From: Clostridium cellulovorans 743B | GTDB lineage: Bacteria; Bacillota; Clostridia; Clostridiales; Clostridiaceae | Length of the DNA: 64,000 nt | NCBI RefSeq assembly: GCF_000145275.1 | Contig: NC_014393.1 | Span: 868,001 to 932,000 of the forward strand | Direction: 5' to 3' | Part shown: positions 44,971-54,125 of the stretch, piece by piece | How the letters are laid out: the number at the start of each line of letters is the position of its first letter | How positions within the stretch are numbered: position 1 is the first letter of the stretch | Program-made: the position numbers and the translations under genes | The notes under the pieces: generated by a model | Seen by the model: only the letters and a program-made list of their open reading frames with translations | Database searches by the model: none | Told to the model about the DNA's origin: nothing

Positions 44971-45149
44971 TAAAAATTGTTCTTACAGTATATGTAGGAG
45001 TAATTTTTTATTGCGATTTAGGGATAGGCAAAAGTGATTTGAGTTATATTACTAAGGATAATTCATTAGGATTAAACTATATATTTAACAAAGAAGCGCT
45101 TGATGAATGGGTAAAATCTAGTAAAATGAAAATATCAGGAGAAAAATAA
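44967..45149 (+). CDS. Possible small secreted or membrane protein (60 aa)
   Basis: This frame begins with TTG overlapping the stop of the solute-binding protein gene (TTGA) and encodes a hydrophobic N-terminus (IVLTVYVGVIFYC) followed by a polar segment. No ribosome binding site is evident, so expression would depend on translational coupling. It may equally be a decayed fragment. I do not recognise it. Confidence 0.35.
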   Translation: MIKIVLTVYVGVIFYCDLGIGKSDLSYITKDNSLGLNYIFNKEALDEWVKSSKMKISGEK

Positions 45150-45341
45150 AAATTTAACATATGAAATATATTGAAATATATTTATTTTTAGAAAATTAAA
45201 GTGTACAATAAAGGTATAGAAAAGATGTTAAATTTTAATATCAATGAGTTTAATGTAATAATCTTCTACATTATTAGTAATAATATTAGAAGTGGATATA
45301 AATTTGAGAAAAAACTACATTAGTTTAAGGAGGAAAAAATC

Positions 45342-46634
45342 ATGAAACAATATGTTGAAATTCTAGATGTTTATGCAAGACAAATCTTAGATTCAAGAGC
45401 TTTCCCAACTGTTGAGGTTGAAGTAGTTCTAGAAGATGGAACAATGGCTTGTGCAGCCGTACCATCAGGTGCTTCTACAGGAGCATATGAAGCTGTGGAA
45501 TTAAGAGATGGTGATAAGCATGTGTACGGCGGTAAAGGAGTAATGCAAGCAGTAGATAATGTAAATAAAATTATCGCTGATGAATTGATTGGAATGAATG
45601 TCTTCGATCAAACTTTAATCGATAAAAAAATGCTTGAGCTTGATGGAACAGAAAATAAGAGTAAGCTTGGTGCTAATGCAATTCTTGGCGTATCATTAGC
45701 AGTAGCAAAAGCAGCAGCTGCATACTTAGGTTTACCTGTATATCAATACATAGGCGGAGTTAATGCCAAGGTTTTACCTGTTCCTATGATGAATATTATA
45801 AATGGTGGAAAACATGCAGATAACAATGTTGACCTTCAAGAATTTATGATTATGCCAACAGGGGCTACATCCTTTAGCGATGCATTGAGAATGTGTTCAG
45901 ATGTATATCATCAATTAAAGAAAAATTTAAAATCTAAAGGCTATGATACAGCAGTAGGTGATGAAGGTGGTTTTGCACCAAATCTAAAATCAAATGAAGA
46001 AGCAATTCAAGTTATAGTTGAAGCTATAAAAGAAGCTGGATATGACCCAGGAAATGATTTTCATATAGCTCTTGACCCAGCTTCATCTGAAATTTTTGAA
46101 GATGGAATGTATAACCTTGCTGGAGAAGGTAGAAAATTAACACCAGAACAAATGGCAGATTACTATGTAGATTTAGCGAATAAATATCCTATTATCTCAA
46201 TTGAAGATGGAATGGCAGAGGATGATTGGCAAGGTTGGAAGTACCTTACTGATAAGTTAGGAAGTAGAGTTCAATTAGTTGGTGATGATTTATTCGTTAC
46301 AAATCAAAAGAGACTCGATATGGGAATTGAAAAGGGAGTTGCTAACTCAATTCTTATAAAGTTAAACCAAATAGGCACTTTAACTGAAACTATTAATGCA
46401 ATAGAAGTAGCTAATAGAGCAGGATATACAGCAGTAGTATCCCATAGATCAGGTGAAACTGAGGATACGACAATTGCAGATTTAGTTGTAGCAATGAATG
46501 CTGGTCAAATAAAAACAGGAGCTCCTGCAAGATCAGAAAGGGTTGCAAAGTATAATCAATTATTAAGAATTGAAGACGAATTAGGTGAAGTAGCTGAGTA
46601 TAGAGGTATGGCTGCATTCTTTAACTTAAAGTAA
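45342..46634 (+). CDS. eno: Enolase
   Basis: Enolase converts 2-phosphoglycerate to phosphoenolpyruvate. The 430-residue protein has VPSGASTGAYEA, GDEGGFAPNL, the metal ligands in ALDPASSE and SIEDGMAEDDW, catalytic LIKLNQIGTLTE (Lys about 340) and VVSHRSGETED. AAGGAGG precedes ATG 45342. In many clostridia it directly follows gpmI; here 12.4 kb with the NRPS cluster intervenes, so it must have its own promoter in 45150-45341. Confidence 0.97.
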   Translation: MKQYVEILDVYARQILDSRAFPTVEVEVVLEDGTMACAAVPSGASTGAYEAVELRDGDKHVYGGKGVMQAVDNVNKIIADELIGMNVFDQTLIDKKMLELDGTENKSKLGANAILGVSLAVAKAAAAYLGLPVYQYIGGVNAKVLPVPMMNIINGGKHADNNVDLQEFMIMPTGATSFSDALRMCSDVYHQLKKNLKSKGYDTAVGDEGGFAPNLKSNEEAIQVIVEAIKEAGYDPGNDFHIALDPASSEIFEDGMYNLAGEGRKLTPEQMADYYVDLANKYPIISIEDGMAEDDWQGWKYLTDKLGSRVQLVGDDLFVTNQKRLDMGIEKGVANSILIKLNQIGTLTETINAIEVANRAGYTAVVSHRSGETEDTTIADLVVAMNAGQIKTGAPARSERVAKYNQLLRIEDELGEVAEYRGMAAFFNLK

Positions 46635-46814
46635 TAAAGTTTAAAAAATGTAACAAATATGTAGATAGCTATAAAAAGAGATAATTTAATCACTCCTTTT
46701 CTTGCCATCAACTAGAGATATTTAGTGGATAAATTAAAACGTAGTATATAGCATATCCAATATTTGTTTGTTAATAACTTTAATTATGATTTATATATAA
46801 TGTGTTTACATTAG

Positions 46815-46850
46815 AAATATATACTGTTGAGAAAGTCAGTATATATTTTA
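46815..46850 (+). terminator. Hairpin downstream of eno
   Basis: AAATATATACTG (46815-46826) and CAGTATATATTT (46837-46848) form a perfect 12-bp AT-rich stem with a weak tail. Confidence 0.6.
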
Positions 46851-46866
46851 AAGAGAAACATCTATA

Positions 46867-46920
46867 TAAAGAGAGCTGATAAGTGAAAAACACTTTAGGC
46901 TCTCTTTATGAATTTTTTCA
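46867..46920 (+). terminator. Second terminator before secG
   Basis: AAAGAGAGC (46868-46876) pairs with GCTCTCTTT (46899-46907), with an inner AAGTG/CACTT stem and AATTTTTT downstream. Together with the hairpin at 46815 it fills the otherwise empty 410-base eno-secG gap. Confidence 0.7.
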
Positions 46921-47044
46921 AGAAAATATATACAAATGTTAACAAGTAAAAAAGAATATAGCATTGTAATCTTTATCAGCTTATGATAAAATATAAACGT
47001 TAGTATGAAATACATAAGGATTAAATGGTAGGAGGTGTGAGTTA

Positions 47045-47275
47045 ATGAAGACGGCTTTATATGTATTATTAGTTATCATATGCTTAGCTATGATTGTGGC
47101 AATCATGCTTCAACCAAGTAAGAATGATGGATTAAATAACCTACTTACAGGTAATTCAGATACATTCTTTTCTAAAAACAAAGCGAGAACAAAAGAAGTA
47201 GTACTTGCAAGACTTACAATGGTATTAGGTGCTTGCTTAGCTGCTGTTGTATTAGCTTTAAACTTAGTAAAATAG
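47045..47275 (+). CDS. secG: Preprotein translocase subunit SecG
   Basis: This 76-residue protein has two TM helices (about 3-21 and 54-74) around a short cytoplasmic loop with Gly/Asn-rich GLNNLLTGNSDTFFSKNKART, the normal SecG layout. It stabilises the SecYEG channel. TAGGAGGTG precedes ATG 47045. Position between eno and rnr is conserved in clostridia. Confidence 0.94.
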   Translation: MKTALYVLLVIICLAMIVAIMLQPSKNDGLNNLLTGNSDTFFSKNKARTKEVVLARLTMVLGACLAAVVLALNLVK

Positions 47276-47309
47276 ATAAAAGTTTTATCAATTATAAAAG
47301 GGTTTTTGG

Positions 47310-47342
47310 GAGGTATGAGAGAATCATATCTCTTTTTATTTT
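47310..47342 (+). terminator. Terminator after secG
   Basis: GAGGTATGA (47310-47318) and TCATATCTC (47324-47332) form a stem with one wobble, followed by a long T-rich run. The remaining 280 bases before rnr are AT-rich and featureless to my eye. Confidence 0.8.
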
Positions 47343-47618
47343 TTAGTTTCAAAATATAGATAATTGCACTGAAACCTTAACGTATTTACAAAAATATCTG
47401 CTTGCAATTTTAAACTTAATGGAAATAAATTTTACACCAAGTTAAGAATTATCTGAGAGTAGATATATTTCAACAGTATAATATTATTATTAAAATATAT
47501 TAGTTTAGGAAAGAATAACTAATAATCAACAAGTGTTTTTTAGTTAGAATAACATACTAATCTATTAATTAGTATGGATTAATAGGAGAATATTACGAAA
47601 ATAAAAAGAGGTGATAAC

Positions 47619-49976
47619 TTGGGTATAAAGGGAACATTATTAAGTTTTATGAACGAACAAGCATATAAGCCAATGGATATAAAAGAATTAGCAAGAATCT
47701 TTGATATAAGAAAAAAAGATATGCATATGTTTCAACAAGTTTTAGATGACATGGAAAAAGAGGGAACAATAATAAAGACTAGGACAGAAAATTATGGAGT
47801 ACCTGCTAGAATGAATTTGATAATAGGTAAACTTCAAGGACATTCTAAGGGGTTTGGCTTTGTTATTCCAGATGAAGAAGGAGTTAAAGATGTATTTATT
47901 CCTAGTTCTCAAATGGGTGGAGCAATTCATGGTGATAGAGTTGTTGCGAAAATAACCTTTGGTGAGAAAAATGGGAAGAAATGCGAAGGCGAGATAATTA
48001 GAATTCTAGAAAGAAACACAAAAGAGGTAATAGGAACATATGAAGATTCCAGAAACTTTGGCTTTGTAATTCCTGAGGATAAGAGAATAAGCTTTGATAT
48101 ATTTGTGCCAAAAAACTTCAGAAGTGGAGCCAAAACTGGGCAAGTAGTAATTTGTGAAATATTAGAATATCCAGATGACAGTAGAAGAAATCCGGAAGGG
48201 AAAATAAAAAATATCCTTGGTAACAAAGGTGATAAAGGAATTGATATTTTAACTATAATCAAAAAACATGGTTTGCCAGAAGAGTTTCCAGCAAAGGTTC
48301 TTGATGCTGCAGAAAGCATAGATGAAGAGATACCAGATAAAGAAATAGCAAGAAGAAGAGACCTAAGAGATATGATGATGGTTACAATCGATGGTGAAGA
48401 TGCAAAGGATTTAGATGATGCAGTTTCGTTATCAAAGCTTGATAACGGCAATTACTATCTAGGTGTACATATAGCAGACGTAACTCATTATGTAAAAGAA
48501 AGTTCAAAGCTTGATAATGAAGCCTTTTTAAGAGGTACATCAACTTACTTAATTGATAGAGTAATACCAATGCTTCCGAGAAAACTTTCAAATGGCGTAT
48601 GTTCGTTAAATCCAAAGGTTGATAGATTGACATTAACTTGCTTTATGGAAATCAATGATAAGGGCAAGGTTGAGAACCATGAAATAGTTGAAAGTATTAT
48701 AAAAACTAATGCAAGAATGACTTATACTAATGTTACAAAAATACTAAGAGACAAGGATCAAGAACTTATAGAAGAATATAAGGAATTAGTTCCAATGTTT
48801 CAGGCGATGGAAGAATTACAACACATTTTAGAAGCTAAGAGAAAAAAGAGAGGTGCTGTTGATTTCGATTTCCAAGAGTGTAAGATTATTTTGAATGAAA
48901 TGGGTAAGCCTGTAGACATAAAACCTTATGAAAGAGCTATAGCTAACAAAATAATAGAAGAATTTATGCTTGCATGTAATGAAACTATAGCTGAGCATAT
49001 GTTCTGGAGCAAGATGCCTTTTGTATATAGAATTCACGAAGAACCAAATGAAGAAAAGTTAGAGCATTTTAACGAATTCGCTCGTAATCTTGGATACGTT
49101 GTTAAGAAAACTAAGGAAGTGCATCCAAAACATCTTCAAGAAATTGTTGAACAAGTTAAAGGAAAAAAAGAAGAAACTGTTATAAATACCTTGCTTTTAA
49201 GATCAATGATGCAAGCTAGGTATTCACCAGAATCCTTAGGACATTTTGGTTTAGCAGCAAAATATTATTGCCACTTTACTTCTCCAATAAGAAGATATCC
49301 AGATTTACAGATTCATAGAATTATTAAATCCTTTATAAATGGCAAGATTGACGAAAAGTATATGAAAAAGCTTACAGTTACTGTTGAAAAAGCTTCATTA
49401 CAATCCTCAGAAAGAGAAAGAGCAGCACAGGATGCTGAAAGAGAAGTTGATGATCTTAAAAAAGCTGAATATATGAGCGACAGAATTGGAGAAGTTTATG
49501 AGGGAATCATATCTTCAGTAACTAACTTTGGAATGTTTGTAGAATTAGAAAATACCGTTGAGGGATTAATACATATAAGTACCTTAAATGATGATTACTA
49601 TGTATATGACGAAGATAGACTTTGGCTTTTAGGAGAAAGAACCAAGAATATTTATAGACTTGGGGATTCAATAAAAATAATTGTGGATAAAGTCGATTTA
49701 GCAGCACATGAAATTTATTTTGAAGTTTTTAAAGAAGATAATATAGAAGATAAAATAGAAGAATATAAAGACGAAGAAGAAAAGTTTTTTAAAGGTGACA
49801 AAAAAGATTTACCAGAGGCAGTGAAAAAACAGTTATTAAAAGATTTAGAAACTAGTCTTGAAGATCAACAACAGGTGCTAAAAGATCTAGATAATCAACT
49901 AGAATTGAACGATAATTCTTTAGAGCATGAAGAAGGGATAGAAGAGGAAGAAGTTAAACTTTTCGATGAACCATAA
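47619..49976 (+). CDS. rnr: Ribonuclease R
   Basis: RNase R is a processive 3'-5' exoribonuclease that degrades structured RNA and works with SmpB/tmRNA in ribosome rescue. The 785-residue protein has an N-terminal winged helix, two cold-shock-like OB folds (GKLQGHSKGFGFV; GTYEDSRNFGFV), the RNB catalytic core (DAKDLDDAVSL, with the metal-binding Asp cluster, about 270) and a C-terminal S1 domain (GEVYEGIISSVTNFGMFV). An acidic Glu/Asp/Gln tail follows. It starts at TTG 47619 after AAAGAGGTG. smpB and ssrA lie downstream, separated by four genes. Confidence 0.96.
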   Translation: MGIKGTLLSFMNEQAYKPMDIKELARIFDIRKKDMHMFQQVLDDMEKEGTIIKTRTENYGVPARMNLIIGKLQGHSKGFGFVIPDEEGVKDVFIPSSQMGGAIHGDRVVAKITFGEKNGKKCEGEIIRILERNTKEVIGTYEDSRNFGFVIPEDKRISFDIFVPKNFRSGAKTGQVVICEILEYPDDSRRNPEGKIKNILGNKGDKGIDILTIIKKHGLPEEFPAKVLDAAESIDEEIPDKEIARRRDLRDMMMVTIDGEDAKDLDDAVSLSKLDNGNYYLGVHIADVTHYVKESSKLDNEAFLRGTSTYLIDRVIPMLPRKLSNGVCSLNPKVDRLTLTCFMEINDKGKVENHEIVESIIKTNARMTYTNVTKILRDKDQELIEEYKELVPMFQAMEELQHILEAKRKKRGAVDFDFQECKIILNEMGKPVDIKPYERAIANKIIEEFMLACNETIAEHMFWSKMPFVYRIHEEPNEEKLEHFNEFARNLGYVVKKTKEVHPKHLQEIVEQVKGKKEETVINTLLLRSMMQARYSPESLGHFGLAAKYYCHFTSPIRRYPDLQIHRIIKSFINGKIDEKYMKKLTVTVEKASLQSSERERAAQDAEREVDDLKKAEYMSDRIGEVYEGIISSVTNFGMFVELENTVEGLIHISTLNDDYYVYDEDRLWLLGERTKNIYRLGDSIKIIVDKVDLAAHEIYFEVFKEDNIEDKIEEYKDEEEKFFKGDKKDLPEAVKKQLLKDLETSLEDQQQVLKDLDNQLELNDNSLEHEEGIEEEEVKLFDEP

Positions 49977-50020
49977 ACTTATTTAATGAATGTATTAGAG
50001 TAAAATGGAACGAATTAAAG

Positions 50021-50080
50021 AACACTTTTTTACCATGTAAAGTTATTTTACAGTAAGTAAAAAGGTGTTTTTCATTTTTG
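50021..50080 (+). terminator. Terminator after rnr
   Basis: AACACTTTTTTAC (50021-50033) pairs with GTAAAAAGGTGTT (50057-50069) with one wobble, followed by TTTCATTTTT. Confidence 0.82.
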
Positions 50081-50217
50081 TAAAAATGATTTATCGTGTA
50101 ATATACGCTTAAATATGGGTAAATTTTGTTGTTTTAACTAAAAATACAGGCCCAAAATTGTGAAAAATATAAAAAGTAGAAAAAACAAAAAATAACATGT
50201 TTACGTTTTCAATGGAT

Positions 50218-50352
50218 GGTGGTATTATTATTTTGTAACCACCAAAGTATTTGGACTAATTCAAATAAAGTGGAAACATTTCCACTTTATATTTGAATTA
50301 ATCCAAGATATTTTGGACAATCAATAAGATGTTTAGGATAACCTAAATATCT
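50218..50352 (+). promoter_or_regulatory. Triple-hairpin leader of the pectate lyase gene
   Basis: Three adjacent stems occupy the 5' leader. GGTGGT/ACCACC spans 50218-50243. A very long stem at 50244-50316 has core TTGGACTAATTCAAAT (50251-50266) pairing with ATTTGAATTAATCCAA and a TGGAAA/TTTCCA cap. AGATGTTTAGG/CCTAAATATCT lies at 50327-50352. The gene starts 35 bases later. It may stabilise the mRNA or regulate it; no T-run follows any stem. The rest of 49977-50386 shows nothing else. Confidence 0.75.
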
Positions 50353-50386
50353 AATCAATAATATTAAAAAGTAGGGGGAAATTCTC

Positions 50387-51391
50387 ATGAAAAAAATCAA
50401 AACTTTATGTATGGCAGCAGCATTAGGTGCTGTAGTTGCAGGGGCAAGCTTAATACCAGCTACATCAGCATATGCTGCTACAACAATTAACGTTAGTTCT
50501 ACAGGAACATCTTTATCAAGTGCTTTATCAAAAGCTAAAGCTGGAGATACTATTGTTATTAAAGGAACTGTAAAATCAGGAGCAGTAAACGTACCAGCAG
50601 GAATAACTATAACAGGAAATGGAACAGGAAAAATAGATTTTTCTTCAACATCAGGAAGCTCAGGAAGAGGATTAACAATAAAGACTAATGGTTCAACTAT
50701 TAGAGACTTAGAACTTTATAACGCTGCTGACAACGGAATTTATGTTGAAGGATCAAGCAATAAGTTTATAAAGTTAAATGTACACAACAATAAGGATGCA
50801 GGTTTACAATTCTCAAATGGAGCATCTAACAATTATTTAAGCTTTGTATATTCTCATCATAATGCAGATGCTGCTGGAGAAAATGCTGACGGCTTTGCAA
50901 TCAAATTACATTCTGGTCCTGGAAACGTTTTAGAGGATTGTACAGCTGAAGGAAACTCAGATGACGGATATGACTTATATGCTGCTCATGGAGCTGTTAA
51001 ATTTGTAAGATGTAAAGCTATAAAAAATGGTGAATGTGGTGGAATAAAAGGTGATGGTAACGGCTTTAAAGTTGGTGGAGTAGATAACAAAACTTCAGGA
51101 GTTGCAGCTCACTTAGATCCTTTAAAGCATACCCTTATCGATTGTGTAGCAGATGGTAACTTAAAACGTGGTTTCGATAGAAATAACCAAAGTGGAGTCG
51201 TTACCATGACACGTTGTATTGGTAAAAACAATGCAGGCGGTAACTTCTACTTCCCATTAAATGGAACTCCTTCAGCTTTAGGATATAAAGTTACATTTGG
51301 AAAAGCTATAATCGATAGCTGTACTTCAAGTGGTGGTGGTTCAAATAATGTTACAGGTGTAACATTCAAAGGAACTAACACAGGTTTCTAA
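50387..51391 (+). CDS. Secreted pectate lyase, PL9-type beta-helix
   Basis: This 334-residue protein has a clear signal peptide cut after ATSAYA (about residue 30) and a right-handed parallel beta-helix. ENADGFAIKLHSGPGN, NSDDGYDLY and GNGFKVGG match the calcium-binding Asp cluster and catalytic Lys of PL9 enzymes (PelL/Pel9A type), which cleave polygalacturonate by beta-elimination. There is no extra binding module. AGGGGG precedes ATG 50387. The neat codon use and structured leader suggest strong expression. Plant-cell-wall use by the host is a reasonable inference. Confidence 0.88.
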   Translation: MKKIKTLCMAAALGAVVAGASLIPATSAYAATTINVSSTGTSLSSALSKAKAGDTIVIKGTVKSGAVNVPAGITITGNGTGKIDFSSTSGSSGRGLTIKTNGSTIRDLELYNAADNGIYVEGSSNKFIKLNVHNNKDAGLQFSNGASNNYLSFVYSHHNADAAGENADGFAIKLHSGPGNVLEDCTAEGNSDDGYDLYAAHGAVKFVRCKAIKNGECGGIKGDGNGFKVGGVDNKTSGVAAHLDPLKHTLIDCVADGNLKRGFDRNNQSGVVTMTRCIGKNNAGGNFYFPLNGTPSALGYKVTFGKAIIDSCTSSGGGSNNVTGVTFKGTNTGF

Positions 51392-51533
51392 GCTACTACT
51401 TAAGTTGAAATATAGGATTTATAAAAAATTCATAGATAACTGTTATATGGCAAATAGAAATATTACATATAATATATAAACTAAAGTAATAAATATAGAC
51501 CCAGGGAATAAAATTAATCATTGAATAATAAAT

Positions 51534-51585
51534 TACACCTCAAGTATTAGATAAAAACAACTAATACTTGAAGGTGTATTTTTGT
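51534..51585 (+). terminator. Terminator after the pectate lyase gene
   Basis: TACACCTCAAGTATTAG (51534-51550) pairs with CTAATACTTGAAGGTGTA (51561-51578) with one bulged base, followed by TTTTTG. Confidence 0.9.
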
Positions 51586-51660
51586 TGTTACATTATATAA
51601 GAGGTTCAAAGTATTTATATCATTTATTTTTGTGGATTTAGAAATATGCTTACAAGAAAA

Positions 51661-52086
51661 TTATCTAGTTGTAACAATACTATGAGTATTTTCTCCGATA
51701 TAAATATCAAAGGTATCTTTAAATTCTATAATACTATCTATTTGTTTATCCCTTGGAAGATTGTATGATTTAGTTAATATTTGTGACATTTCATTAATCC
51801 CCAAAGTATAGGTAAATTCCTCACCATCTCTAAAACCTTCATCAATAGGCTTTAGTACACCATTTTTCGTTTCACATAGAACCCTCGCTTCGTCATCACC
51901 GACGAAATGAAGGAATTCTTTTACTTCATCATAAGTGCTCATTTTAGGGTCGATGGTTACTTTTGCTCTAATTGGTTGATCTACTAGATTAACATCGATA
52001 TCATAAATACAAGTAAAATCCTCTAGAGTTTCTTTTATCCTTCTTTTAAAATCACCATGATCTAGATGACGACGTTCTGTTTTCAT
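51661..52086 (-). CDS. Uncharacterised 141-aa cytoplasmic protein
   Basis: I do not recognise this protein. It has mixed alpha/beta composition, is rather acidic, and shows no signal peptide or TM segment. It includes a motif-like stretch FLHFVGDDEARVLCE. ATG at 52086 follows GGGAGG with good spacing, so it is a real gene. It is read with the small DUF4250 gene, 83 bp apart, and both are transcribed away from smpB. Confidence 0.8.
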   Translation of the reverse strand: MKTERRHLDHGDFKRRIKETLEDFTCIYDIDVNLVDQPIRAKVTIDPKMSTYDEVKEFLHFVGDDEARVLCETKNGVLKPIDEGFRDGEEFTYTLGINEMSQILTKSYNLPRDKQIDSIIEFKDTFDIYIGENTHSIVTTR

Positions 52087-52169
52087 GAAAACAACCTCCC
52101 TTCAATAAATAGTTTTCCTTGAAGAGAGGTTAATATTCTGATAAAAGTATTCCAAAAGATGTAGATTTC

Positions 52170-52370
52170 TTACTTTGTCTTAAATTGGTTTTGATCGTAA
52201 TCATATTCGTAACCTAGGTTATCTAATCTATGAGATAATAAATATTCATCTATGTCATATGCTTGGCAAAGATCTTTTAAGGAAGAATATTGATCACGGA
52301 GTTTCATATTAACGATACTAAGAAGCATATTTGGATCCATAGTAGATAACTTATTCTTATTAATATCCAT
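52170..52370 (-). CDS. DUF4250 family small protein
   Basis: This 66-residue protein matches the DUF4250 pattern as I remember it: DPNMLLSIVNMKLRDQYSSL, then LCQAYDIDEYLLSHRLDNLGYEYD with a C-terminal NQF. Members are small cytoplasmic proteins of unknown function, common in clostridia. AAAGGAG precedes the ATG. The helical layout suggests a compact DNA- or protein-binding helix bundle, but no role is established. Confidence 0.85.
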   Translation of the reverse strand: MDINKNKLSTMDPNMLLSIVNMKLRDQYSSLKDLCQAYDIDEYLLSHRLDNLGYEYDYDQNQFKTK

Positions 52371-52540
52371 CTTAAATCTCCTTTATTTTTTTAAAATTAT
52401 AAATCTTCTAACTTTAATATAACACAAAATAAGTATAGATTGAAAGATAAATAAGCTTTTTCATTGATAAAGTTAATGAATTCATAATATAATATAGGTA
52501 ATACAATATATCATCAATCAGTAAAGAAGTAGGTGAGATT

Positions 52541-53011
52541 ATGGCAAAGACAAAGGAACCTAATACTTTAGCAGACAATAGAAAAGCCTTTCATGATTAT
52601 TTTATTATAGAATCCTATGAAGCTGGAATAGAGCTTAAGGGAACAGAAGTAAAATCCATTAGAAATGGAAGAGCAAATTTAAAGGATAGTTATGGAGAGA
52701 TAAGAAACGGTGAACTTTTTGTAAGAAACATGCATATTAGCCCGTATGAGCAGGGAAATATATTTAATGTAAATCCTTTAAGAGAAAGAAAACTCTTATT
52801 ACATAAAGCTGAGATAAATAAATTAAATGGATTTTTAACACAACAAGGTTACTCGTTAGTTCCATTGTCACTTTACCTTAAAAAAGGCAGGGTGAAGGTT
52901 AATATCGCAGTAGTAAAAGGTAAAAAGAACTACGATAAGAGAGAAGCTATGCTTGAAAGAACTGTTAAGCGTGAAATAGAAAAAGAATTCAAGGATAAGA
53001 TGAGATACTAA
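52541..53011 (+). CDS. smpB: SsrA-binding protein SmpB
   Basis: SmpB binds tmRNA and carries it into stalled ribosomes. The 156-residue protein shows NRKAFHDYFI, YEAGIELKGTEVKSIRNGRANL, YEQGN and a basic C-terminal tail, all diagnostic. TAGGTGAG precedes ATG 52541. Its RNA partner, ssrA, is 1.1 kb downstream and rnr is upstream, so the rescue pathway genes are grouped. Confidence 0.97.
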   Translation: MAKTKEPNTLADNRKAFHDYFIIESYEAGIELKGTEVKSIRNGRANLKDSYGEIRNGELFVRNMHISPYEQGNIFNVNPLRERKLLLHKAEINKLNGFLTQQGYSLVPLSLYLKKGRVKVNIAVVKGKKNYDKREAMLERTVKREIEKEFKDKMRY

Positions 53012-53013
53012 TT

Positions 53014-53955
53014 ATGAAAAAAAATAAAATGCTTAATTCAGATGGATACACCTTAATAACAGGTGCTACTTCCGGAATAGGCTATGAGCTTTCCAAGGTT
53101 TTTGCTGAGGAAGGCTTTAATATTCTTCTCCAAGGAAGAAACGAAGAAAAGCTTATTAAGGTTAAGGAAGAATTATTAAATCTTTATAACAGTGATGCAG
53201 AAGTAACTGCCATTGGTTCTAAAGCGAAAAAAAGAAAGCTTTCTAATAATAAGGAAGCTTCAAAAAATGATTTTATTAATAAAGAAGTTATAAGAAACAA
53301 TAATGCTAAGGAAAAAAATATAGAATCTAGTAAAATCAAAGTTGATTATATAGTAGCAGATCTTATAAATGATAAAGATGTGAATAGAATATTTGAATAT
53401 GTGGATAATAATAAATTCATTGTGGATAATTTTATAAATAATGCAGGTATAGGAAGCTATGGATATTTTCATCAAGTGCCTATAGCAACAGATTTAGAAT
53501 TGATAGAAGTAAATATAAATGCTTTTACTAAGATGTTAAAAATTTTCGTGCCTTATATGATAAAGCAAGGCCATGGAAGGATTTTAAATGTAGCTTCTAC
53601 AGCAGCTTTTACTGCAGGGCCTAAAATGAGTGTTTATTATGCTTCAAAGGCTTACGTTCTATCTTTATCAGAAGCTTTAAGAGAAGAATTAAAAGAGAAC
53701 AATATAGTAGTTTCAACCTTGTGTCCAGGACCAACAGCCACTGCTTTTCAAGCAAAAGCAAAAATAAAGAAATCCTCTACAGCTAAAGGGGCTATCGTTA
53801 GTGCTGATATGGTGGCACGATTTGCTTTTAAGGAAATGATGAAAGGCAAGAGTATAATCATTCCAGGCTTTAAGAATAAAGCACTAATAAAGATAAATTC
53901 CATGATGCCAAGAAGGCTTGTACATAAAGTAATCCACAAAACTAATCAGGGATAA
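53014..53955 (+). CDS. Short-chain dehydrogenase/reductase with low-complexity insertion
   Basis: This is a 313-residue classical SDR with TGATSGIGYELSKVF (cofactor loop), NNAGIG, the catalytic Ser in NVASTAAF, YYASKAY (Tyr-x3-Lys) and CPGPTAT. It probably reduces or oxidises a carbonyl or alcohol with NAD(P). Between the second beta-strand region and the third (about 58-110), where a typical SDR has a short connection, there is an extra 40-50 residue Lys/Asn-rich segment. ATG 53014 lies 2 bp after the smpB stop with only a weak ribosome binding site, so it is likely coupled to smpB. Confidence 0.9.
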   Translation: MKKNKMLNSDGYTLITGATSGIGYELSKVFAEEGFNILLQGRNEEKLIKVKEELLNLYNSDAEVTAIGSKAKKRKLSNNKEASKNDFINKEVIRNNNAKEKNIESSKIKVDYIVADLINDKDVNRIFEYVDNNKFIVDNFINNAGIGSYGYFHQVPIATDLELIEVNINAFTKMLKIFVPYMIKQGHGRILNVASTAAFTAGPKMSVYYASKAYVLSLSEALREELKENNIVVSTLCPGPTATAFQAKAKIKKSSTAKGAIVSADMVARFAFKEMMKGKSIIIPGFKNKALIKINSMMPRRLVHKVIHKTNQG

Positions 53956-54125
53956 GATAATAAAGTTTACATTATTTAAAAAATATATTTTTTTCCAAGG
54001 TTGCGCTACAGTTCCACTTGAATTAAATTAAAGACTAGTGTATTATAAGTACTATACCAAGTAAGTAATTTACGGAGCACTTCATAGCTAAGGCTTTCAT
54101 GAAGTGAATTTTCGTCCCATAACAT

